Source: Ariolimax columbianus
Taxonomy: Eukaryota; Mollusca; Gastropoda; Stylommatophora; Arionidae
NCBI GenBank assembly: GCA_036924085.1
Contig: JAVGWX010000004.1
Span: forward strand, 82,176,941-82,240,940
Direction of reading: 5' to 3'
Length of the DNA stretch: 64,000 nucleotides
Position 1 is the first letter of the stretch; each line of letters begins with the position of its first letter. The notes under the pieces were generated by a model. That model did no database searches, was not told the origin of the DNA, and saw only the letters and a program-made list of their open reading frames with translations. Below, one piece after another: positions 44,198 through 56,076 of this stretch. Position numbers and translations under genes: made by a program.

Positions 44198-44256
44198 AAG
44201 CAATTCAAAATCCGCTTGACTGCTATGTTAGCAGTCAAGCGGATTTTGAATTGCTT
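44198..44256. repeat. perfect hairpin: 28-bp arms, 3-nt loop
   Basis: Left arm 44198-44225 (AAGCAATTCAAAATCCGCTT then GACTGCTA), loop TGT, right arm 44229-44256 as its exact reverse complement. Pairing continues with a single mismatch into the flanking AAAATT/TATTTT. No similar sequence elsewhere in the window. Confidence 0.95.
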
Positions 44257-44890
44257 TATTTTATTTGTTTCGATCAAGATCAGAAAATCACTAATGCAAA
44301 TGAGGAAGGAAATTATTCTCTTTTTCTCAGCATGTTAATCAACCAATTTATAAACTTTCACCTGTCCTTCAAATAACATCAGTTTTACCCTGAATTCCTT
44401 GACATACAAAAAAAGATTAAACCAAAAAAAAAATAAGTTTAAGATTAAATTCATTCATATGGCTTGGTCACGTCGGTAAAAAATGACAATTTCCAAAGCC
44501 ACTTAGTGTTTGATAAATTGGTTTAGGCCGATTTTTGTGTGGTGAGAAAGGAATACATTTCTATTCTGATTTGGAAGAACTTGTCATAACCTTTCTATTA
44601 AGAAGCATAGAAGTGCTGTATAATAGAACAAATCAAGGAGCTCAGAATCAAGTTTCTTTAAGAAAATCGCTAATTTGGTGATGATCGTAAGATCGAATGA
44701 AATTCACAGGTGAAACTACGGGCTTCAGGGCGTAATACATATCTACACATTTTCCACATAATACTTATTGATGGGTAGTGCAGTGCAGAAACATAAGCTT
44801 TGAAAATTCGCTAACCTCACACGCTTTAATGGTTTGCCCAACTAAGCCTTTCTTTACCTCAGACATGTTCTTTCCTACCTCAATTGTTGC
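44257..44890. other. no recognisable gene
   Basis: Unique AT-rich sequence with A-runs near 44410-44440. Confidence 0.4.
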
Positions 44891-44892
44891 AC

Positions 44893-45175
44893 ACAGGGCC
44901 ATGATGCAACAGGGAATGAACTGACAGCAGCCACCGACTCATAGGTGGCCACTTGTGTCAGGGTCAGCGATTAGTTGCTGACCCTCTTCTGTCTCCACAT
45001 GGTGGCCTTGGAAACAGGCTGCACTAGTCACCAGTGTAGTCTCTCCATGGGATATAGATCACAATGGGGCGGCAAACCCGGTACTAAAAAATCCTGATGA
45101 AATCAGATGTCGCAGCCTCGCTGTAAACTATAACATAATGTCCTTTTCAGGACAAACGCTGAAGAATATTCCACT
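44893..45175 (+). repeat. SINE-B (diverged relative of SINE-A)
   Basis: CACAGGGCCATGATGCAACA, GACAGCAGCCACCGACTCAT, GGAAACAGGCTGCACTAGTC, CGGCAAACCCGGTACTAAAA and GTCGCAGCCTCGCTGTAAAC. The head is alignable with SINE-A (CAGCGACCCATAGCTGACTG), but the 3' end is different (ATCCTTTTCAAGACGAACGC in better copies). Other copies: 50215-50510 (minus), 58437-58725 (plus), 58730-58950 (minus), 62395-62705 (plus). Confidence 0.75.
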
Positions 45176-45534
45176 CCCATTTTCTGTTGCAGTTTTTGTG
45201 TGTGCTATTCCCTGATGTCCTCTCCACCAACTATGCTATGCACTGATTCAAATTTTTGAGTGATATTAAATATCACTGTCTACGTCACAGATGAACACTA
45301 AGAGTTGTAAAATGTCGCACACATCTGTCGATTCTTCAAGCTTGAGAGAAAACAACTAAAAACATTTTGCATCGTCTGCATTTTACTAAACAATATTGCT
45401 TCCAATATCCTCAGTTCTACTGAGAGTAGTATTTGAGGCAAGACATAATTTGAAACAGATCTGCTTTTTCTGGGCATAACTCTTCCACTGTTTCCATTGT
45501 GCATTCATTTATGAGACCTCTAGCTGGTGAATGG
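45176..45534. other. no recognisable gene
   Basis: Unique sequence, AT-rich, nothing recognised. Confidence 0.4.
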
Positions 45535-46190
45535 CTATTTTCTTTTAGTCAAAACATAACCTACTTTGCAGCTGTCAATCAAATCAATCAATAGTTCGCT
45601 TAGGCGACCAGGACCCGTCACATCGAATGACCCCGTCTGATGGCTGCGTTTCAGGTGTCCTGCAGTTCTGTTGGGGAGGTGGTGATCTGTTTTAGCCAGA
45701 TGTTGCGAGGGCGACTCCAGGATGAGTACGGCTTCTTCCCATAACAGCCTATTGGAGCATTTGGTGGGTTGGGACATCCCGAGAAAGGCGAGCAACGTGA
45801 CTGAAGAGGGCGATCAATCGTTGAAAACAATGCCTGCAAGTTGAGTATGTCAAACTATTTCACTGTTGGAAATCAAGTCATGCCAGATGATCTCGAGGTG
45901 GCGCCTCTGGTTGCGCAGGTGGAAGGCCTCAAAACGCTGCCAGTCCTGCTGTAGTAATGTCCAGGACTCGGAGCCGTAAAGGAGAATGTGGACAATGCAG
46001 GGGGAATAAATACAAAGCCTGTCCTCCAGGGAGAGCCTTTGTTGGGACCAGACTCTGTATAGCGAGTGCGTGAATAAAGCCGCTAATCTCATTCTACAGG
46101 TGATGGGGATGCTGTGTGCGTCAGAGGACTGTCTGCTGCCAAGGTAGATGAAGTCCTCGGTGGCTGCAACAGTGTTGTCGCTCACAGTGA
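45535..46190 (-). pseudogene. LINE ORF2 C-terminal part
   Basis: Minus-strand frame from 46185: MSDNTVAATEDFIYLGSRQS, RMRLAALFTHSLYRVWSQQR, IVHILLYGSESWTLLQQDWQ, RFEAFHLRNQRRHLEIIWHD, then after a stop SPSSVTLLAFLGMSQPTKCS and a P/G-rich end. This is the region after the RT core of a YLGS/LLYGSESW-type LINE. It retains a long readable frame of over 100 codons with only one stop before a frameshift. Confidence 0.75.
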
Positions 46191-46916
46191 TCTCAGCGCA
46201 GGGGAAACCCTGCTGAAGTTTTGGCTTTTCAACTTCGTAGCTAAGACTCTTGCTAAAACTAAATTTTTAATTCTTGTTTTTGTTGTAAAAGCAGCTTTTA
46301 AAGAAAGCAAGCGCTTTGCATTAATTTTTTCAAATGTTGTGTTCCGATGAATTGGGAATAACTTGGAAATTGTTTGGTCTTTTCATAAAACTCTGGGGGT
46401 TAGACTAGGAATTACCAACAAATATAATTCTGTAACGTTTGCAAGGGTACTCGGAGCACCTAAAAATTGTCAAGTACCATTCTGTTGTAGGTATAGGTAG
46501 TGGCACTTCTTTTCTCTTACACCTTGGATTGAGGTCTTAAATCATTCTCTCAGTGAAGGTCAGCTGCAATGGATCTTCAACATCCTCTGTCTCCTGCCTT
46601 GATGGTACATTCTGCCTGCCTTTTTTCTGTCCATCTTTTGATGTGATCCTCCCACTTAAAGTTTTGTTAATCTCAAGAACGTATGCACTTCACTTTTCCT
46701 TGCTATATTCTTTTCAGCAAGTTGTTATTTATGTCTTTTGATGTGACAAAAATATCTAACTCTCGTTCACCTGTTCTCTTTTTGTTATCTTTCCTGGAGA
46801 TGTGCGCCATTCTTGTATATATCCACATATGAAAGGCAACAATTCTATGATCCAATCATTTGTTAAATTTTCAATGTTTCTACGCAATACATTAAAGACA
46901 AATATTAAATAATGGT
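46191..46916. other. no recognisable gene
   Basis: Unique sequence with pyrimidine-rich patches. No motif. Confidence 0.4.
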
Positions 46917-46918
46917 AC

Positions 46919-47078
46919 TTCTTCTTCTGCGTTCGTTCTCAATCTCCCGCTACCACGCCATGAACAGGACTTTGCAAGTAGAAGGATGTAGTCCGGAGAA
47001 CAGAATGCGTTGTTGCTAGTTTACAGCTTGATTGCAATATTTGCACCTTTCGGTAAGACACATCTGTCTTCGGCAGGA
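46919..47078 (-). repeat. SINE-A, 3' part with tail
   Basis: TTCTTCTTCTGCGTTCGTTC (tail and end) through AAGTAGAAGGATGTAGTCCG to AGACACATCTGTCTTCGGCA. Shares CATCTGTCTTCG with the copy at 43408, suggesting a subfamily. Confidence 0.85.
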
Positions 47079-47308
47079 ATAATGGTACTGCAATCAGCTG
47101 AGATGTCCTTGGAAGATCAAGGTATGAAATCAGACAGTATGGTACGCTCTTGATGCCCTGCTCTGACATGTCTGTAGAATGAAAGATCAACAACCACAGC
47201 AGTCAGGAAAAGCAAACAGACAAGGATCCAGACTGGCATGATGACTCAAAATCCACCGGGATGACAATATGGCAGTTTGTTAAAGAAAAAGGACTACACT
47301 CAAATTCA

Positions 47309-48541
47309 GACCGCAAACTTCAAAACCAAGCCATGAGAGTTATAACAGGAGGCATGAAGTCAACTGCAATCCATGACCGATAGAAGAGACTGCAGAGCCC
47401 AGCTGCAGTCAGAGAAACTCCGAAGACTGACTGACCATCCAATGCACCAGAGACTAAACAATTTGGGAAATGGGAAACTAAAGCGGAGAAACTTTGCAGA
47501 AATAGCCAAAGCAAAGATGCACGAAGATCCCATAAACGCACTAACAACACCAAAGCCCATCACTACTGTACGAAAACCTACCTGGAGGCAGGATATATTT
47601 CCAGAGGTGGTAGAAAATATACCAGGTATTGGAAACAAAAACTGTCAGACTGAAAAAGAAAGGAGAGATACTACCCTAAGCTTTATTTAGAAAAACTACC
47701 CAAGCATGGACTGGACCCATGCATACACCGACGGTTCTGTAACAAACACTACACAGAACGGAGGGGCAGGAGCATTCCTGAACCTACCAAATGGCAGAAA
47801 AATAACACTGTCATTCGCAACTGGTAAGTACACAAGCAATTTCAGAGCGGAGGCAGAGGCACTGAGGGCGGCAGTGGAAGAAATGGTGACACATAAAGAA
47901 AATGAAAGCCATACAGTCCTGCTTACAGATGCTCTGGCCGTAGTCACAGCGCTAAAAAGCCAGAAAAACACTGAGCTTAATGACTTAAGAGCAGTACTCT
48001 GTCAACTATGCCAGCAGTCCGCACCAAAAAGGGTAGTGGTACAGTGGGTCCCATCACACTGCAACATCAAAGGCAACGAGGAGGCAGACAGACTGGCAAA
48101 AGAAGGTGCAAGACTACCACAAACAGATACTAGTATGACGTACGAAGAGTCAAAGCGGCTTATTAAAGCCAGATACATGACCAAATGAGAAACTGAACAT
48201 ACCGGCTACACCAAAAACGATGCCTATTACCAGTTGAACAGAAGAGAGCAGGTCGTTGTCTTCAGACTTCGCACTGGCCACAATAGACTCAGGTACCACC
48301 TATTCAACAAATTGAAGATAGGTGGTACCAACGAATGCCCGTGTGTTACCGGGAAAATGACCGCTGAGCATCTGCTGCAGAACTGCCCGACATACGAGGA
48401 TCAGAGAGAGCAGATGTGGCCATCACCAGTGGAACCACAAGACAAGCTCTATGGCAGTGTCAATAGCCTCAGGATGACCGTCGCTTTTTTCGAAAAAATA
48501 ATGGTTACTGTCTGACTGCGTACGATGAAGAAGAAGAAGAA
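47309..48541 (+). pseudogene. RNase H-type LINE, second copy
   Basis: Starts inside the same element as 36827-38549 (AAACTTCAAAACCAAGCCAT) and has an internal deletion of about 35 bp just after GGCATGAAGTCAAC. A single frame then runs MTDRRDCRAQLQSEKLRRLT through YTDGSVTNTTQNGGAGAFLN, NFRAEAEALRAAVEEMV, LLTDALAVVTALKS and VVQWVPSHCNIKGNEEADRL to the PTYEDQREQMWPSPVEPQDK end. Nonsense codons: TAG at 47688 and TGA at 48186. RNase H acidic residues are intact. It ends in GTACGATGAAGAAGAAGAAG, the element's 3' tail. Confidence 0.88.
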
Positions 48542-49450
48542 ATTCGGACCAAGAGGAAACAAAATTATTTTAAATGTCGACATATGAAACTCAATTGCGC
48601 CATCGTCCTCATTTTCTTCTCCTGGTTCATCTTCAGCTATTGCACTGTAATCAGCTACAGAGTTTGAAGTCTTTCATCAGCAAATGCTAAACTAAGAACC
48701 GGTTAAGTAGCACTGTATTTCAGCATAACTCATTGTCTTTGTGTTGACCTGAGCTCATTATTAGATACACACGCTGATTCCTGAGCATTTCAATCTGGTA
48801 ATTCCAGGCATTTACAGTTCGCTTTTTTCAATGAAATATGTTAGATTTATGCATATAATGGGAGGATCAATGAATTACCCATAATATAGCATATTTTTTA
48901 AGTAGCAGAAAATGCTATATTAACTGATTCAGTACATAATGATTTTTTTTCTAAAAATAGCATCTGTTTCTCAATTCCAAGTTGTCAAAAACTTAAAATC
49001 TAATTTCTCATGTAAACAACATTGAAGTATTTAGGTAAGAAAGGTTTAGTGTTTACTGCATGTATTTTTGAGTCCTGATCATGATGGTCCTCTGAACAGG
49101 AAAGAGATGGCTAATGCCAACCCCAGATCCATCTGCCCAGACTGTTTCAGCTCCAGCAAGTCCGCACTCCAGTGGGCATAGACAATCCAATCGTTCACTG
49201 GTCTCTTTGTAACAGATCTGAATGACTGGTGACAGGGTTGGACCTGCGCAAGATTAACTACCTTGTCCAGGAACTGGTCACATATGGACATGTTTACAAA
49301 GGTTGAGAAAATAACAAATTCTAACCATAATATGCCTTATTATGTTTGTAAAAAATATTTTGGATTTCCTCCTCATACAATTACAATTTTCATTTGGGTG
49401 TTATAGAAAAAATTACACTTTTTTGTGGTTGTTGTTTTTTCTAATTCTGT
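48542..49450. other. no recognisable gene
   Basis: Mostly AT-rich and unique. The segment 49080-49290 has a CPDCFSSSKSALQWA frame faintly like a LINE zinc-finger end, not strong enough to call. Confidence 0.4.
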
Positions 49451-49451
49451 T

Positions 49452-49644
49452 TTCGCCTTATTTCTCTAATCCCCAAGGCGGTCTGCGTTGCACTGTGGTT
49501 TTTATTTTGCCCCTGTCGGCCCAGTGCATCCGACTTCAGCGTGCATTTTATGTAAGGGTTTGCTTCCCCGGGGGAAACGGCTGGTGCTGTGATGGGGATC
49601 AAACCCAGCACCTTCGGGCTGTGAGCCATGCCACGCCGTCCCCT
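49452..49644 (-). repeat. SINE-C, with internal deletion
   Basis: TTCGCCTTATTTCTCTAATC CCCAAGGCGG (3' hairpin intact), then GCCCAGTGCATCCGACTTCA, a missing segment (CTCCTGCATTTTCTAAGGG of other copies), GGGATCAAACCCAGCACC (box B strand) and the truncated head GCCACGCCGTCCCC. A diverged SINE-C-like stretch may also lie at 49853-49950. Confidence 0.85.
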
Positions 49645-50214
49645 TTTTCTGGTTCAATACTGTATATTTACTTACCTTTGATAGCTTATCACTATGGGGA
49701 CTTTTTTTTTTTTTTTTTTTTAGTAATGTCATGTTGTAACAATATTTTTGATATTTATTTCTATCTGTGCTGACAAAATCAATTTCATATTTCTTCTGCC
49801 TACCTTATTTGCAATCAGACATCCACAATAATGGATCCACCAAAATCGTTCCTGTGAGGTTGGTTGTGTTGCACTTTGGTCTGTGTCTGGGGGCCTGGTG
49901 CGTCAGCTTTCAGCAAAGGATTTTTTTGGGGTTGCTTACATAGCCTTTGGCTAACCTCAACCCATTTGCAAACTCTTAGAAAAGCTGTCAAATGGGATTA
50001 TCAAGTTTTCCATTCTATGTGGACAAGATAACATGTGTTGAACATATCCTGCATGACTTATATGCTCAGGCAATTGCTTATTAGAGCACAGGCTCGTGGA
50101 AAAGAACCTCCACAGAAAGCTATTTTGGAGTCTGTCAGATCTGCACCCGAACTGGACTAGTAGACATAATATAGAACATGATGAACACAAATTGTATAGT
50201 TACTTTTTCTGTCC

Positions 50215-50510
50215 AGTCTTCTTCGGTGTTTGTCCTGAGAACAACGTTTGTGACATTGTGTCATAGTTTACAACGAGGCTGCAATATCTGTGTCTTTTGG
50301 CCAGATATCTGCTGACTTTTTTGGGGACCAGGTTTGCCTTCCCACCGTGATCCCTATTCTCTTAACCAAGAATACACTGGTGCAGCCTATTTCCAGTGCC
50401 ACCGCTTAGAGGCGGAATAGGGTCTTGGTCAGCTCTGGTTCACTGCCCCTGATGCAAGCAGCCAGCTATTGTCACTGGCTGCTCTCAGCTCATTCACTGT
50501 GCCGCAACTT
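50215..50510 (-). repeat. SINE-B
   Basis: CAGTCTTCTTCGGTGTTTGT, ACAACGAGGCTGCAATATCT, GGTGCAGCCTATTTCCAGTG, CTGATGCAAGCAGCCAGCTA: the reverse complement of the family described at 44893. Confidence 0.75.
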
Positions 50511-50694
50511 TGGCCTCTGTCATGTATTTGACGTGTATAGATATAAGTTCGCTCTGGAAGCAAATGTGTTGTATTGGCTATTGTAAGCCTGTGTTGTTGT
50601 AGGATTTAGTTATATAATTGTAAAAGAAAGTAAATTAATAAACAAAACACCACTCCCATCCCCCATATGGGGCATAGGAATGTCTTTCTGAACT

Positions 50695-51425
50695 AAAACT
50701 GGGGGCTGCTGTAGTTAAGAGGTAAAGCGATCAATATTCAAGAACTAAAAATGTGCAACTATAGGTATTTGAATCGAGGGGGAGGTGCATGTGCCTAGTC
50801 ATATTGGAGAGGAAATATAGTCCTGTGTACTTAAAAAAGAACCATTGACGGTGGTTGAAAATTGAAAAGAGGAGACTGTTAACTGCTGTCCAGTATACTT
50901 CTTCTGCGTTCGTTCTCAATCTCCCACTACCAAACACTGAAAGGGCTTAAGTAGCAGAATGTAGTCCAGAGAACGGAATACGTTGTGTCGTAGTTTACAG
51001 CTTGGCTGCAATATTTGCACCTTTCCGTTCAACACATCCGACTTCAGCAAGCATTTTTTTAGTACCGGGTTAGCATTCCCTCTTCGATCCCTTCTCCTTA
51101 GCCAGTCTGCCCTGCTGCAGCCTGTTATCCAGGATCACCGCGTGGAGGCGTAGATGGGTCTTGGCAGCTATGGTTCGCTGGCCCTGACGCTAGCAGTCAG
51201 CTATGGGTCGCTGACCACTGCAGCTCTTGCGCTGCTCAGCATCTTGATCCCCTGTCCAGTATACAATTCAAGAGGTATCAAAATTCCTGATTAATAGTGT
51301 TGACCTGTATGAAGGTAAAAATAAAGTAGTCTCTCCATCATGCAAAGACACAAAGTCAGCTATTTGTCTGCTTGCTTGATTGCAAGTACATAAAAAAATA
51401 GAACCTCTACAACCACAATATATAG
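50695..51425 (+). repeat. family F, tRNA-like SINE, split by SINE-A
   Basis: Left part 50695-50898: GGGGCTGCTGTAGTTAAGAG GTAAAGCG (box A-like) and TATTTGAATCGAGGGGGAGG (box B-like), TTAAAAAAGAACCATTGACG. Right part 51252-51425: CTCCATCATGCAAAGACACA, TTGCTTGATTGCAAGTACAT, AACCTCTACAACCAC. The copy at 57365-57670 shows the uninterrupted order. Confidence 0.7.
50899..51251 (-). repeat. SINE-A, complete, with 13-bp target-site duplication
   Basis: CTGTCCAGTATAC flanks both sides (50886-50898 and 51252-51264), fixing the ends. The sense strand starts GGGATCAAGATGCTGAGCAG and ends GAACGAACGCAGAAG, about 353 bp. It was inserted into a family F copy, so it is younger than that copy. Confidence 0.95.
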
Positions 51426-51913
51426 AGGAGTGACTAAGAGAGATAAGGTAAAAGTGGTGTTTATTTCATTTTTGTTAATAGCTTCAATCTTAGCCAGTTA
51501 TTTTATTTTTTACAAATCAATCTTCCTTGTACCGTATAACCAGATGTCCTGTTAGAGGCATGCAGTGATAGTTGATTGGGATGCATTCTCCTTGGTGAGA
51601 ATAAAGTATGTGATAAACATTGTCTTTATTTATTTAAAAAAAATTTTCTCAATGGTTTTTATTGATTGTTTGTGAAATACAAATTCACCTAACTTGTTCA
51701 TGAAATGTAACATGTCAATGTAAATAAGTAATGAAATAGGAAGGAAAGGAAAGCAGGAATTTTTATGTTTTTAAAAAAAATTTAAAACATTTTTTTTTTA
51801 AACGTAGCACAATATGCTGTTTAATTAATTTTTAAACAATGGCAAAGAAAGGTGAATAAAAGGAAAAACACAAGGGTAAAATACAAAAACCATGTGTATG
51901 TTATATGAATAAT
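51426..51913. other. no recognisable gene
   Basis: AT-rich with A/T runs. Nothing recognised. Confidence 0.4.
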
Positions 51914-53525
51914 TTATGTCAGTATTTTGTGTCTTTGTGTGTATATGGAATGGAAAAGTTGTGTTGTGTATATTTTTTGTTCATAAAGTGTCTTGTTCCT
52001 ACAGGTCCAGATTAAATATTTAAATTCCGCTAAGAGTGTCAATAGTCTGATTTGTGTGTTCCTATCTGTTTTGGGGATAGTGTTGAGCATGATAGCTCTA
52101 TACATGTCTACTTTCGTCTGTGTGTGTTTGTTGATTGTCTAAGTGTCATTAAAGTTTGGGATATGGTCATACACTGGTAGAATATATGCTCTTCTGTCTC
52201 TGGAATGGTTTGTCTGCAGATTTTACATGTTGGTGTCTTATATGATATGCGGTGATAAAGTGGTGTTAGATTGAAAAAAAGTCTATACGACACTTCTCTG
52301 GTCTTATGTGATATTTTTAGTGTGTGGAGATTTCTGAAAATGCTTGTAAAATCTGTAATAAAATATTTGTATCCGCTTTTGATTCTACTGTTGAGTGATG
52401 GTTCTTGGGATTGCACTAATTGGTTATAAATAATTTTGGTCTCCTGTTTAAAAAGGTGTTCATTGCCACTCCCACAGAAGTGTGGCTTAGTGTTATCCAA
52501 TTTTGCACCATTTACCCAGTCTGAGGCCCACATAGTAGTGTGCTAGTGGGTACTCATTTGGATGTGTGACTATTTCACTTATACATTTAATGCGGAGGGC
52601 TTTAATTTTAGTTTCGGTATGTTGTAAAGACATTCTGCCTCTCTTTTTATCCTGTATTAATGTTAGAGTTTTGATATTATGCAAGGTATGTTGAATAATG
52701 AGTTGGCTAATTTCCTTGATTGTGGTTGGGGGGGGGGGGGGGGGGGTTTAAAGATGTTTGATATGTATATTAATTTGCGGATGACAAAGGTATTGTTTAT
52801 GACGCTTCTTCCGAATATCGTGCTGGCCTTAAATTTATATTTATCTAGTTTACCCTTAATTTGTGCTGCAATTGTTTGCCACATTTCTTTGTTGACGTTT
52901 GAAGGGTTGGCCGAGTAATCTATGCCGTAAATTTTTAATTTATCTACCTGTATTAACTGAAAAGGGAAATCCCCATTATTTTTGATTTTAAGATATTTAA
53001 TTTAGAACCACTTTGTTCGCCAAAGGTTGTGAAAGTATTGATAATGTTGTGTATAGATTTTTGGGTTGATGGAAAAAATATTGTGTCATCTGCATAGGCT
53101 ATTAATTTTTTTTCTCCTGTCCCTGGTATATGAGTTCCCTTGATAGTTGCATCTTGCAGAATCTTCTCTAAGGTGGGTTCTAATACTAATACATATAACA
53201 GTGGAGATAGGGGACAACCTTGTCGCACTGATCGAGTTAAATGTATGCTTTCTAAGTGTATGGTTGATTAGTAATTTACTTTCTGGTTATGGTATACAAT
53301 TTTAACCCAATGAGTAAAATATTCTCCTATGTTATTTCTCTGTAATGTTGTGTGGAGGTATTCGTGTGAAACCCTATCAAATGCTTTCTCTTGATCTATG
53401 GATAGTATGGCTGTTTGTATGTTTTTATCGTGTGTATATTGGATGACGTCTCTCAAGAAATGTGCGTATTTGTTGATGGTTCTATTTTTAATGCTGCATT
53501 GTTGGTCGTCGTGTACTAGGTGTCA
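51914..53525 (-). pseudogene. Tx1/L1-like LINE ORF2 remnant
   Basis: Minus-strand pieces in order: DVIQYTHDKNIQTAILSIDQ EKAFDRVSHEYL (RT motif A region), stop, SVRQGCPLSPLLYVLVLEPT (motif B region), KLIAYADDTIFFPSTQKSIH (motif C, YADD intact), GSKLNILKSKIMGI, then SVINNTFVIRKLIYISNIFK, MWASDWVNGAKLDNTKPHFC and a C-terminal CKICRQTIPETEEHIFYQC knuckle with LLTLLAEFKYLIWTCRNKTL. The DQEKAFDRV and QGCPLSPLLYVLVLEP style is that of L1/Tx1-clade elements. Interrupted by stops, frameshifts and a G-run (52728-52747). Confidence 0.8.
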
Positions 53526-53758
53526 TGAACGGTTTGAGTTTTAAAGTTAAAATCTTATAGTCCGTGTTGAGGAGAGAAATTGTATTTATGTTTCATCATC
53601 ATTATGTAGTATGTCCATGGTAGAACATCGCTCTGGTCAGCAGTCTGTCTACTCGCCTGTTCTATGTTGCATGTTTAGGGTGTCCGTGATGTTTTGAACT
53701 TATGTCATCAACTTAATTATAAAGAGATTATAATTTCCTTTTCTTTTTGTCTCCTCAG
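53526..53758. other. intergenic or HIPK 5' intron sequence
   Basis: Ends in TTTCCTTTTCTTTTTGTCTC CTCAG, a good polypyrimidine tract and acceptor, directly before the first recognised HIPK exon. This indicates that at least one more exon lies upstream. Confidence 0.6.
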
Positions 53759-54721
<963 letters not shown>

Positions 54722-54804
54722 TAATTAAAAAAATTGTAATGTTTGTTTTTCTTTATGCATGTTTTGCTCTTTCATGTCTTGTTATTACACTCCAAATAAT
54801 ACAT

Positions 54805-55140
54805 TCTTCTGTGTTTGTTCTCAAACTCCTGCTACCAAGTCCTGAAAAATGATTTGCAAGTGGCAGGATGTAGTCCAGAGAATAGAATGCATTGTGTCGT
54901 AGTTTACAGTTTAACTGCAATGTTTGCACCTTTCGGTCCGACACATCCGACTTCAGCATGACATTTGTGAGTACCGGGTTAGTCTTCCCTTTTCGATCCC
55001 TTCTCCTTAGTCAGTCTTCTCTGTTGCATCCTGTTATAGGATCACCACATCCAGGTGGGTCTTGGTAGGTCTAGGTCGCTGGCACTGATGCTAGCAGTCA
55101 GCATTGGGTTGCTGACTGCTACTGCTCAGCATCTGATCCC
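54805..55140 (-). repeat. SINE-A, near full-length
   Basis: In HIPK intron 1, antisense to the gene: CTGTGTTTGTTCTCAAACTC, AAGTGGCAGGATGTAGTCCA, CGGTCCGACACATCCGACTT, TGCTCAGCATCTGATCCCTA. The CACGTGGAGG region is rearranged. Confidence 0.88.
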
Positions 55141-55329
55141 TAATAATACATAATTTGGCTGAATGTTATTCATGCTTAATCTATTCTTCATGTCAGCTAT
55201 TTCATGATTTCTTCTATTTCTGAGTCCTTATCTACCAATACATGGATGTCCCTGGCTCCTATTTTATTAATTATTGTAATTAGCAGTCCTTTAACTTTTC
55301 CAGTTGGTATCTTTGTCTCGTATTATTTT

Positions 55330-55487
55330 TCTCCTTCTGCATTCGTTCTCAATCTCCCGCCACCAAGCCCTGAACAGGTTTTCGCAAGTAGCAGGATGTA
55401 GTCCGGAGAATGGAATTCGCTGTGTCGCTAGCTTACAACTTGACTGCAATATTTGCACCTTTTGGTGTGACACATCCGTCTTTGGCA
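55330..55487 (-). repeat. SINE-A, 3' part
   Basis: In HIPK intron 1: CCTTCTGCATTCGTTCTCAA, AAGTAGCAGGATGTAGTCCG, GACACATCCGTCTTTGGCAG. Belongs with the TCTTCGGCA subgroup (46919, 43408). Confidence 0.85.
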
Positions 55488-55884
55488 GGTCTTGTATTAT
55501 AAAAACTGCAATGAGACAAGTAGTATTCTCACTAGTAAGTTCTATTCATCTAAGATCCAAGCACTTGAACATGCTACAAAAATGATTCTGACTGCTCCAT
55601 TCACTGATGCATTATCTGATACAATCTTTGAAGGATGACTAACTCTCATATCTGAAGAAGGAAATAAGTATAGTAACTGTATCGTAACTAAGTGGGAACA
55701 AGAAGACACTGAAATCACACACTTTATGACAAAGAATTATATATGCTGTGAGAAAATAACACAATTAACCCAGTGACGACATTCACACCCTTGGCCAGCA
55801 GGGACAGATTATCCTTCTTTGCCCTAGGACAGGGCACAAGAGACTGAATGTAGTAATCTCTAGACAATAGTCAAGTTTGTTATG

Positions 55885-56076
55885 GGAAGATGTGATTTTA
55901 GTCAGAGAGTGGTGAATGCTTGGGATGCATGCAGCAGGAAATAGTGAAGGCAGGGTCAATTAATGCATTTAAGAATAGATTGGATGTGCATAGTTAAATT
56001 TAGATCAAGTGAATGTTAAAGAAACTGGTTGTATGCAAACTCAAGAGAGTCGTCTTAACCAGTATAAAGACGTTAA
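55885..56076 (+). pseudogene. CR1-like LINE 3' end, 5'-truncated
   Basis: TTTTAGTCAGAGAGTGGTGA ATGCTTGGGATGC translates SQRVVNAWDA, followed by GTCAATTAATGCATTTAAGA (the VNAFKNRLD region) and the tail CAGTATAAAGACGTTAAGTT. It matches the last 35 codons and 3' UTR of the element at 22060-23446. The palindrome is degraded (ACTCAAGAGAGTCG). Confidence 0.8.
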
